A stretch of 5,419 bases of DNA, taken from the NCBI GenBank assembly GCA_947623975.1, contig CANQHY010000083.1, forward strand, positions 1 to 5,419, given 5' to 3'. Within the stretch, counting starts at the first letter, position 1. The number at the start of each line of letters is the position of its first letter. Both the position numbers and the translations under genes were made by a program. Source of the DNA: an uncultured Bacilli bacterium (lineage in GTDB: Bacteria; Bacillota_I; Bacilli_A; RF39; UBA660). Under the pieces are notes generated by a model that saw only the letters and a program-made list of their open reading frames with translations, was not told where the DNA came from and ran no database searches. Below are positions 1-5,419 of the stretch, one piece after another.

Positions 1-578
1 AAGAGATTACTTTAGGAGAAGGAAAACATATAAATGCTTTAGATGATTTTGATTTAGATGGAGATGTAGTATTTAATGCCATCTGGGAAAAAGAAAAAAT
101 AATAGTGAAATATGAAACCAACGGAGCCACTTTGATCCCAAATAAACAAATAGAATATGGAGACCCAGTAACAATGCCAAGTATATCTAAAAATGGCTAT
201 AAATTATTATATTGGTATACAAAAAGAAAGATAGGAACTATTAGTGAAGAATATACTACTGAAGTGCATAATGAAGGGGAAGAAGTATTCATAACAAAAC
301 AAAATGTACCAATAGAAGGAAATACTGTAGTATTCTATGCCGAATGGGATCAAGAAGCATTTAATATAAAATATGAAAAAAATGCGGGAAATGATACTGT
401 AACAAATATGCCAGCAAACGGGAAAATAAACTATGGAAGTAGCATTATGCCTAAAACTCCAAAAAGAACAGGATATAAGTTTTTAGGATGGAGTGAAGAT
501 AAAACAGCAAAGACTGGAACAACAAGTTACACGCATAATAAAAAATCTGATGTTACTTTATATGCCATATGGGAAAAG
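1..578 (+). repeat. InlB B-type (Listeria-Bacteroides) protein repeats, about 2.5 copies
   Basis: Three successive units of the surface protein share the Flg_new/InlB B-repeat pattern: an opening strand of the type 'V/I-K-Y-E-x-N', a central GY-K-aromatic/leucine segment ending in W, and a closing 'aromatic-x-A-x-W'. The first unit is cut by the window edge and closes at about base 92. The second runs from about 99 to 347 and closes with VVFYAEW; it is the more divergent copy, with YWYTK in place of the usual GW. The third runs from about 360 to 578 and is the closest to consensus (RTGYKFLGW, TLYAIWEK). The repeats are alike at protein level only; I see no long DNA-level identity, so they are old duplications. 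In known proteins such repeats form extended extracellular stalks. Confidence 0.8.
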
Positions 579-2804
579 AATGAATATACAATAACATTAA
601 ATGTTGAAAATGGAAGTTTAGTAAGTCCATCTGGAATAAATTCAACAACAAATGGAACAATAAAGACATATAAAATAACTGCTATGTATCAAGATGATAA
701 AACATTAACATTCAGTCCAAATGAGGAGTATGATAACCTAAGTTTTTATTCATGTAGTGGAACAAATATAGAAATAGATAAAGATAATAATATAATTTAT
801 ATAAAGAAGATTTCCAATAATGTATCTTGTGATGTTGGATATAATATGAAAAAAGGATATACAGTAAGTTTAACTACTGTAAATGCTTATCCATATAAAA
901 CAATAAAATCAGCAATTTTAAACGATAATGAGATATCAGATGAAACTCCAAGCTCATACAAAGGAAAATTTAAAGAAGAAGTAACAACTACTGATGCATA
1001 TTTATGGGTTCAATATAATCCTCAGTATGGCCCTCAAACTGTATGTACAGACTATTCTTTTGATGAAGAAACAGGTTTATTTAAATTAACGGGATGCGAA
1101 CCAAATTATAAGTATGATAATGCTGGCAATAAGATAAGTGATTGGGATTTTAAAACATCATGGAATAGCGATGGCCAAAAGCACTATGTTTGCAGTGATG
1201 AAATGATTAATTATACATATTCTTATGGACTTTGTTCTAAAGTATATGAAATTATCAGCGTATCTGGTGCAAACGGAGCATATGTTAAAATGCATACTCA
1301 AAAGCTAGCAGAAAAGCAAACAAATGATAAAAAATTATATAAAAACATATATAAAACGCCAAAAGGTTTAGCAAATAGTTATTATTTTAACGGAGCAGTA
1401 GATAATAACTATGTTAAATTTGCAGATAAATTATGGCGAATAGTAAGTATTGATGAAGATAGTATTAAACTAATTTTAAATGATGTTGATAAGCTGGATT
1501 CTTTTAATAATAATCCTTATATTGATTCCTTTGGAAGCTCAAGACAGGTAAAAAATGTTTCTTATTTATGGCAGGATATTAATAATCAATATCATGATAG
1601 TACAATGAAACAATATTTAGAAAATGAATGGTATCCCAAATATTTGGCTAATTACGAAGATCAATTAAAAAAGAAAGAATATCAAAATTATTTTTGTAGA
1701 TATGATCCTCAAGATAAAGAAACAAATTGTTCAGGATACGGTGCCATAGTTACTAGTACCTATTATTGGGCGACAATTGAGTTTGGTTATAGTTATGAAT
1801 CATACATTGGGCTACTAACGATTCAAGAAGCCCAAAAAGCTGGATTAGATACAACAGAAAAAAGTTATAATCAAAATTATTTATATCTTCCATACGATTG
1901 GTGGATTGGTACTGCGTATTTTGAGGGTGATGATAGAACTGTTGGGTATTCTGATTTCAATAAATCTGTAAAAAATTATAAAATAAGTCCAAGTGGCCAG
2001 ATAATAACAAGTGGGGTTACAACAAACGTATATCTAAAAAATACTATAGTGGACTGGAAGGCACAAGCCGATACAGTTAACACATTAAGTTATATTCGAC
2101 CTGTTATTAATATAAAAGATGATTTAGAATATATAGCAGGTGATGGTACTAAATACAATCCTTATATTGTTAAACTACATAATGCAGAAGAAGATAAAAC
2201 AATAACGAAGAAAGGTAGAGATAATTTACAATTTGATGTTTCAGCTTATAGTTATTTTGATTATGATTCATTAGAGTGTACAAATGTGCAAAATACAAAA
2301 GTTAAGGTGGATTCTACATATGATAGTGGAACATTAACCATGAATCCTAAAGAAAATTTAGTATGTAATGCTAATTTTGCTAAAAATTTTACTATCACTG
2401 TAAAGAATGCTTTGACTCCTGCTTATAATACTCAAATTGATTCTACTAAAAATAAAAGTATAAGTTATGATGAGCCAATAAAAAAAGATAATAACTTAAT
2501 TATTAAAGCTAAATCAGTTGATCCTGCTGCGGCTAGTATTACGATAACATTTGTTAATAAACCTACTCAATATGATAATGTTATTTATGTAAATTCAAAT
2601 ACTTCAAACATTAAAAGAATGAGTACCAATGAAGGTTTAGTATCTGTTGAAATAGGTAAATTTTTACCAGATGCTTTCAATGAATATGATGTTAGTATAG
2701 ATGAGGAAAGGTATAGAGAAGATAGTAGCGATGAACCAATTCCTGGCAATGGTAAATGGAGTTATGATACAGGAAGTGGAAAGTGGCTTCCACAAGATGA
2801 TTAA
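1..2804 (+). CDS. Large secreted/surface protein with InlB-type repeats and a DUF6273-like domain (5' partial)
   Basis: The frame is open to the left edge (first full codon at base 3), so the gene begins upstream; the GTG at 105 lies inside a repeat, lacks a ribosome-binding site and is not the start. Of 933 visible residues, 1-30 end an InlB B-type repeat (FNAIWEK), 33-115 and 120-192 are two further copies (GYKFLGW, TLYAIWEK), about 195-280 is another beta-rich unit, and 285-455 is an unassigned Cys-containing part. Residues about 458-723 resemble a DUF6273-type domain common in surface proteins of uncultured Bacillota: NNYVKFADKLWRIV, then YLENEWY, IGLLTIQEA, WWIGTA and a closing RPVINIKDD...GDGTKYNPYIV. 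Residues 724-900 are Thr/Asn-rich and probably beta. No LPXTG, membrane segment or SLH repeats appear at the C-terminus. Signal peptide and anchor, if any, are upstream. Adhesion or host/cell contact is inferred from the repeats only; exact function is unknown. Confidence 0.88.
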   Translation, partial: EITLGEGKHINALDDFDLDGDVVFNAIWEKEKIIVKYETNGATLIPNKQIEYGDPVTMPSISKNGYKLLYWYTKRKIGTISEEYTTEVHNEGEEVFITKQNVPIEGNTVVFYAEWDQEAFNIKYEKNAGNDTVTNMPANGKINYGSSIMPKTPKRTGYKFLGWSEDKTAKTGTTSYTHNKKSDVTLYAIWEKNEYTITLNVENGSLVSPSGINSTTNGTIKTYKITAMYQDDKTLTFSPNEEYDNLSFYSCSGTNIEIDKDNNIIYIKKISNNVSCDVGYNMKKGYTVSLTTVNAYPYKTIKSAILNDNEISDETPSSYKGKFKEEVTTTDAYLWVQYNPQYGPQTVCTDYSFDEETGLFKLTGCEPNYKYDNAGNKISDWDFKTSWNSDGQKHYVCSDEMINYTYSYGLCSKVYEIISVSGANGAYVKMHTQKLAEKQTNDKKLYKNIYKTPKGLANSYYFNGAVDNNYVKFADKLWRIVSIDEDSIKLILNDVDKLDSFNNNPYIDSFGSSRQVKNVSYLWQDINNQYHDSTMKQYLENEWYPKYLANYEDQLKKKEYQNYFCRYDPQDKETNCSGYGAIVTSTYYWATIEFGYSYESYIGLLTIQEAQKAGLDTTEKSYNQNYLYLPYDWWIGTAYFEGDDRTVGYSDFNKSVKNYKISPSGQIITSGVTTNVYLKNTIVDWKAQADTVNTLSYIRPVINIKDDLEYIAGDGTKYNPYIVKLHNAEEDKTITKKGRDNLQFDVSAYSYFDYDSLECTNVQNTKVKVDSTYDSGTLTMNPKENLVCNANFAKNFTITVKNALTPAYNTQIDSTKNKSISYDEPIKKDNNLIIKAKSVDPAAASITITFVNKPTQYDNVIYVNSNTSNIKRMSTNEGLVSVEIGKFLPDAFNEYDVSIDEERYREDSSDEPIPGNGKWSYDTGSGKWLPQDD

Positions 2805-2812
2805 AAAAAAAA

Positions 2813-2841
2813 TTCCCTAACTTAAAAAAGTATGTTATAAT
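2813..2841 (+). promoter_or_regulatory. Extended -10 promoter of the rimP-nusA operon
   Basis: A perfect TATAAT at 2836-2841 is preceded by TG one base upstream (2833-2834), forming an extended -10 element. Exactly 17 bases upstream is TTCCCT (2813-2818), a poor match to TTGACA (3 of 6), as is usual when the -10 is extended. A run of ten A at 2803-2812, starting inside the stop codon of the surface gene, sits directly before the -35 position and could act as an UP-like element. The predicted start of transcription is near 2848, giving a leader of about 55 bases before rimP. Housekeeping sigma-A type recognition is inferred. Confidence 0.75.
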
Positions 2842-2853
2842 ACATTCAAGCAG

Positions 2854-2889
2854 ATAAAAGCGGGCAGAAATTCCTGCTTTTATTATTGT
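2854..2889 (+). terminator. Leader hairpin with interrupted U-tract: probable attenuator ahead of rimP-nusA
   Basis: The arms ATAAAAGCGGG (2854-2864) and CCTGCTTTTAT (2873-2883) pair over 11 positions, with one G-U pair (2862/2875) and an 8-base loop (2865-2872). The core GC-rich stem is followed from 2878 by UUUUAUUAUUGU, a U-tract interrupted by A and G. This has the form of an intrinsic terminator, lying between the predicted transcription start and the rimP ribosome-binding site (GAGGTGA, 2893-2899), which it does not cover. Bacillus subtilis NusA is reported to control its own operon through a NusA-dependent leader terminator, a class typified by weak hairpins and interrupted U-tracts; the same role here is inference. 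It could also end transcripts arriving from the surface-protein gene, which has no other terminator. No alternative antiterminator fold was found. Confidence 0.65.
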
Positions 2890-2902
2890 AATGAGGTGAG
2901 GC

Positions 2903-3166
2903 ATGGAAAAATATTTTGAAAGTTTAGAAAAAGAAATCAACGAAAACTTAAAAGAAATGGAAATTATTGTATCTGATATTAATTTTAAAGAAGAAAAGAA
3001 ATTGAAATTTTTAACTATTGAGTTAGATAAAATAGGAGGATTAGATTTGGATACTATTGTTGAGGCAACAAATATAATTAATCCTATTGTTGATAAATAT
3101 GATTTTATTGAAGATAGTTTTATATTAGATGTAATAAGTAAAGAAAGAGGGAATAATCATGAATAG
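2903..3166 (+). CDS. rimP: Ribosome maturation factor RimP, short form with the N-terminal domain only
   Basis: RimP (YlxS/YhbC) assists maturation of the 30S ribosomal subunit. This 87-residue protein is recognised by its place directly before nusA and by a RimP N-domain pattern: an opening helix (residues 1-20), a strand with VSDINF (23-28), then IGGLDLDTI (44-52), a helix, IVDKYDFIEDSFILDVIS (62-79). This parallels the family's 'GGVxLDxC...LDxxDPIxxxYxLEVSSPG' segment. The usual SPGxxRPL junction and the whole C-terminal SH3-like domain, about 65-70 residues, are missing; family members are normally about 150 residues. The ATG follows GAGGTGA with 3 bases between. The last 8 bases overlap nusA, so the short end is built into the operon and is not an obvious frameshift: nusA coding sequence begins where the second domain would be. 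Identity is fairly sure; whether it still works as RimP is open. Confidence 0.83.
   Translation: MEKYFESLEKEINENLKEMEIIVSDINFKEEKKLKFLTIELDKIGGLDLDTIVEATNIINPIVDKYDFIEDSFILDVISKERGNNHE
3146..3166 (+). promoter_or_regulatory. nusA ribosome-binding site inside rimP, with an 8-base rimP/nusA overlap
   Basis: AGAGGG at 3146-3151 lies 7 bases before the nusA ATG (3159) and is itself the codons for the final 'KERG' of RimP. The rimP stop TAG (3164-3166) is read five bases into nusA in another frame. This layout suggests translational coupling of nusA to rimP. It also fixes the nusA start, since no other upstream ATG with a ribosome-binding site is in frame nearby. Confidence 0.7.
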
Positions 3167-4274
3167 TGAAGAATTTATTAAAGCTGTCCATCATATTGTT
3201 AAAGAAAAAGGAATTTCAGAAGATATTGTTTTTGAAGCAATGGAACAAGCTTTAGCAACTGCTTATAAAAAGAATTTTGATTCTAAAACTAATGTGCGAG
3301 TTGATATTAATAGACAAACGGGAGAGATTAAAGTTTATTCTTATTTAGTTGTGGTAGAAGATTATATTGATGGGGAAGAAGTAGTTGATGAAGAAGGGAA
3401 TGTAACTTATACGGAGCCAGAAATTAATCCCGATGCTCAAATATTATTAGAAGATGCAATGGAAATTGTTCCTGATATTAAAATTGGGGAAACTATTGAA
3501 AAAGAAGTGACTCCTGCTGATTTTGGAAGAGTGGCTGCAAGTACAGCAAAACAAGTACTTACCCAAAAAATAAGAGAAGCAGAAAGAAATAGTATCATGG
3601 AAGAATTTGCTGATAAGCAGGATGAACTTTTAGTTGGTACTTTAGCCATGGAAGATGCTAAAAACTATTATGTCGAATTAGGAAGAACAAGAGGAATTTT
3701 ACCAAAAAGTGAAATGATTCCTGGGGAAGAAGTTAAAATGGGTTCTTCAATTAAAGTTTATGTAACTAAAGTCGAAGCGGGAACTAAGGGACCATTAATT
3801 TTACTTTCTCGTAAACATTACGGTTTTGTTAAAAGATTATTTGAAAGTGAAATACCTGAATTAGCTGATGGAACTATTATACTTTATTCTGTTGCAAGAG
3901 AAGCAGGTGTAAGAAGTAAAGTAGCTTTATATTCTGAAGAAGAAAATGTTGATCCTATTGGAGCTTGTATAGGAGAAAAAGGTTCTCGTATTGGAAGTAT
4001 ATTAAAAGAATTAAATGGTGAAAAAGTAGATTTAGTTTTGTATAGTAAAGATCCTGTAGAATTTATTGCTAATGCTTTATCTCCAGCGAAAAATGCTATT
4101 GTTAATATAACTGATGAAAAGAAAAAAGAAGCTTTAGCTATTTTAGATGATAGCAATTTCTCTTTAGCTATTGGTAAAGGAGGAAATAATGTTAAGCTAG
4201 CTAGTCGTTTAACAAAATATAAAATTAGTGTTAAAACCTTATCTCAAATTAATGAAGAGGGAAATAGAGAATAG
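3159..4274 (+). CDS. nusA: Transcription termination/antitermination factor NusA
   Basis: NusA binds RNA polymerase and nascent RNA, prolongs pausing, stimulates intrinsic termination and takes part in antitermination. The 371-residue protein has the standard Gram-positive architecture. The N-terminal polymerase-binding domain (about 1-150) has GISEDIVFEAMEQAL, AYKKNF, NVRVDINRQTG and the highly conserved VTPADFGRVAASTAKQV (117-133), then REAER. The S1 domain is at about 155-217 and ends TKGPLILLSR. KH1 (about 225-300) carries VAREAGVRSKVA and the GxxG loop GEKG (272-275). KH2 (about 303-362) contains NALSPAK and the loop GKGG (339-342) in SLAIGKGGNN. There are no C-terminal acidic repeats, as in Bacillus. 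An acidic insertion of about 17 residues lies near 70-90 of the N-domain. The gene overlaps rimP and is followed 10 bases later by the DHH gene. It is probably regulated through the leader terminator. Confidence 0.98.
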   Translation: MNSEEFIKAVHHIVKEKGISEDIVFEAMEQALATAYKKNFDSKTNVRVDINRQTGEIKVYSYLVVVEDYIDGEEVVDEEGNVTYTEPEINPDAQILLEDAMEIVPDIKIGETIEKEVTPADFGRVAASTAKQVLTQKIREAERNSIMEEFADKQDELLVGTLAMEDAKNYYVELGRTRGILPKSEMIPGEEVKMGSSIKVYVTKVEAGTKGPLILLSRKHYGFVKRLFESEIPELADGTIILYSVAREAGVRSKVALYSEEENVDPIGACIGEKGSRIGSILKELNGEKVDLVLYSKDPVEFIANALSPAKNAIVNITDEKKKEALAILDDSNFSLAIGKGGNNVKLASRLTKYKISVKTLSQINEEGNRE

Positions 4275-4284
4275 AGGTGATTAA

Positions 4285-5202
4285 ATGCCAATAAAAATAT
4301 TTTCCCATCAAGCTGATCCAGATGGTTTAGGTTGTATTATTCTAAGTAAAATTTGTTTTGAGGAAGTAGATTATATTTTTTGTAAAAATTTTAGTGATTT
4401 AGATTTAAAACTCAATGATTTTATTAATAATGAAGAATATCTAAATTATGGAAAAATTTATATTACTGATTTATGTCCAAGTGTTAATTTACTCGATAAA
4501 ATTAATAATAATGAAAATTTAGTTAATAAATTATTAGTCATTGATCATCATATATCTAATTTAGAAAAAATAAAAGATAAAGAGTATCATTTTATTAATA
4601 TCAACTTAGATAAATGTGCAACAAGTTTACTTTATGAATATTTAACTCGCCATCATGATTTAATACTTCCTAATAAAACTTTAAAAGAATTTGTTTTATT
4701 AACAAATTTACATGATACTTGGAAGTGGAAAGAAGAAAATAATCTAGATGCTTATTATTTAGAAACTTTATTACACAAATTGGGAAAAGTTGGCTATATC
4801 AATCACTTTGTGGATAAATTAAATTTAATATCTCATCATTTTCAATATAATGAAGAAGAAAAAAATTGGATTAAAGAACAATTAGATGAAGAACAAAAAT
4901 ATTTAAATAATTTAATAAAAAGAGTAATTTATAAAAAAATAGATAACATTAATTATGGAACTGTTTATGGTCTTTATGATTATCGTAATAGTCTTTCAGA
5001 TAAATTAAGTGATCATAAAAGTTGTGATATCTTAATATTTATGGCTGTTGATAATGAAACTGTATCCTTTAGAAGTATTAATAATGAAATAGAAGTTAAA
5101 AATATGGCTAAGAAACTTAATGGATATGGTCATAAATTGGCAGCAGCATGTGATTTAAATCACGAAAATGAAATAAAATTAATTCAAAAATTTTTAAGTT
5201 AG
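4285..5202 (+). CDS. DHH-family phosphoesterase, NrnB-like (probable nanoRNase/oligoribonuclease)
   Basis: Proteins of this family are Mn-dependent phosphoesterases that degrade RNAs of a few nucleotides or related nucleotides. The DHH domain shows motif I SHQADPDGLGC (7-17, with H8, D11, D13), motif II ITDLCPS (D62), motif III VIDHH (85-89) and motif IV LHDTWKW (D144). The stretch CATSLLYEYL (111-120) with DTWKW closely recalls Bacillus NrnB (YngD). The C-terminal DHHA1 part has VSFRS (260-264) and NGYGHKLAAAC (279-289), the substrate-binding GGGHxxAAG motif with its last Gly replaced. All expected metal ligands are present, so it is probably active. At 305 residues it is shorter than NrnB as I recall it (about 400). 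The ATG follows AGAGGTGA by 4 bases, 10 bases after nusA, and ylxR follows after 8 bases, so it is part of the operon. Substrate is inferred; other DHH exonucleases remain possible. Confidence 0.88.
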   Translation: MPIKIFSHQADPDGLGCIILSKICFEEVDYIFCKNFSDLDLKLNDFINNEEYLNYGKIYITDLCPSVNLLDKINNNENLVNKLLVIDHHISNLEKIKDKEYHFININLDKCATSLLYEYLTRHHDLILPNKTLKEFVLLTNLHDTWKWKEENNLDAYYLETLLHKLGKVGYINHFVDKLNLISHHFQYNEEEKNWIKEQLDEEQKYLNNLIKRVIYKKIDNINYGTVYGLYDYRNSLSDKLSDHKSCDILIFMAVDNETVSFRSINNEIEVKNMAKKLNGYGHKLAAACDLNHENEIKLIQKFLS

Positions 5203-5210
5203 GAGGGCTT

Positions 5211-5419
5211 ATGAAAGTAAGAAAAATTCCCATGCGTACTTGTGTGGTGACAAAAGAAAAATGTGAAAAGAAAGATTTAATTAGAATTGTAAGAACTCCC
5301 GATAAAGAAGTGTTAGTTGATGAAAGTGGAAAGTTAAATGGTAAAGGAGCTTACCTTAAAAAAGATTTAGAAGTCATAAAAAAAGCTCGGCAAAATAAAA
5401 TATTAGATAGAGTTTTAGA
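5211..5419 (+). CDS. ylxR: YlxR (RnpM) RNA-binding protein, DUF448 family (3' partial)
   Basis: The first 69 codons are visible; the gene runs off the right edge (the full family length is about 90 residues). The sequence matches YlxR throughout: RKIPMRTCVVT (4-14), KKDLIRIVR (20-28), VDESGKLNGKGAYL (36-49). The 'NG(R/K)GAYL' segment and the Cys of 'R-x-CVVT' are family hallmarks. YlxR binds nucleic acid and has recently been described in Bacillus as a modulator of RNase P (RnpM). The ribosome-binding site AGGAGGG (5201-5207) overlaps the stop of the upstream DHH gene, and the ATG follows 3 bases later, so it is co-transcribed and likely coupled. In relatives ylxQ and infB come next, outside this window. 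Confidence 0.95.
   Translation, partial: MKVRKIPMRTCVVTKEKCEKKDLIRIVRTPDKEVLVDESGKLNGKGAYLKKDLEVIKKARQNKILDRVL

Noticed and set aside
105..107. GTG as start codon of the large surface protein
   Set aside because: The frame is open from base 3 to 105 and encodes the end of another InlB repeat (FNAIWEK); there is no ribosome-binding site before 105, so the gene begins outside the window.
2776..2793. Hairpin GTGGAA/TTCCAC at the 3' end of the surface gene
   Set aside because: The stem is only 6 pairs and is followed by an A-rich, not U-rich, stretch on the + strand, so it is not a terminator; it arises from the GSGKWLP codons.
2848..2902. Metabolite riboswitch or T-box in the rimP leader
   Set aside because: The leader is only about 55 bases with a single hairpin and no room for an aptamer or a specifier loop.
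2692..2940. Minus-strand open frame of 82 codons across the intergenic gap
   Set aside because: It overlaps two real genes and the promoter/leader, has no recognisable domain, and is explained by AT-rich complement sequence.
3437..3649. Minus-strand open frame inside nusA
   Set aside because: It is antisense to the conserved nusA N-domain and S1 start, with a composition typical of a shadow frame.
3884..4156. Minus-strand open frame inside nusA KH domains
   Set aside because: It is antisense to strongly conserved KH coding sequence and has no family resemblance.
1..5419. Mycoplasma-type code with TGA as Trp
   Set aside because: All Trp codons in the genes are TGG and conserved proteins read through without any in-frame TGA.
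1..5419. CRISPR array, tRNA/rRNA genes, insertion sequence or prophage pieces
   Set aside because: No regularly spaced direct repeats, cloverleaf sequences, transposase motifs or terminal inverted repeats were seen on either strand.

Overview
The window is very AT-rich (roughly 30% GC by eye) and carries the start of the conserved rimP-nusA-ylxR operon of Bacillota. It suggests a low-GC Bacillota genome, plausibly an uncultured gut lineage on the Bacilli/Mollicutes side (for example RF39-like). The reasons are the AT-rich codons, a Bacillus-type NusA without C-terminal acidic repeats, strong AGGAGG/GAGGTGA-type ribosome-binding sites, and a large surface protein with InlB-type repeats. All Trp codons in the genes are TGG and no gene needs TGA read as Trp, so the standard stop code fits. 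The four visible stop codons are TAA, TAG, TAG and TAG. Taxonomy is inference.

Layout, all on the + strand. Bases 1-2804 are the 3' part of a long gene for a secreted or surface protein; the reading frame is open to the left edge, so the true start lies outside. It has about two and a half InlB B-type (Listeria-Bacteroides) repeats, a Cys-bearing middle part, a domain resembling DUF6273-type surface domains, and a beta-rich C-terminal part with no sorting signal. A 98-base gap (2805-2902) holds an extended -10 promoter and a leader hairpin followed by an interrupted U-tract, which looks like an intrinsic terminator/attenuator. Next come rimP (2903-3166, N-terminal domain only), nusA (3159-4274, overlapping rimP by 8 bases), a DHH-family phosphoesterase resembling NrnB nanoRNase (4285-5202), and the first 69 codons of ylxR (5211 to the right edge).

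The last four genes are tightly packed, with overlaps or gaps of 8-10 bases, and are very likely one operon. They link 30S subunit maturation (RimP), transcription pausing and termination (NusA), turnover of short RNA fragments (DHH protein) and RNA binding/RNase P modulation (YlxR). In relatives ylxQ and infB follow, and they may lie just beyond the window. The most interesting points are the one-domain RimP, a leader terminator of the kind NusA itself could control, the unusual DHH gene between nusA and ylxR, and the paired cysteines of the surface protein.
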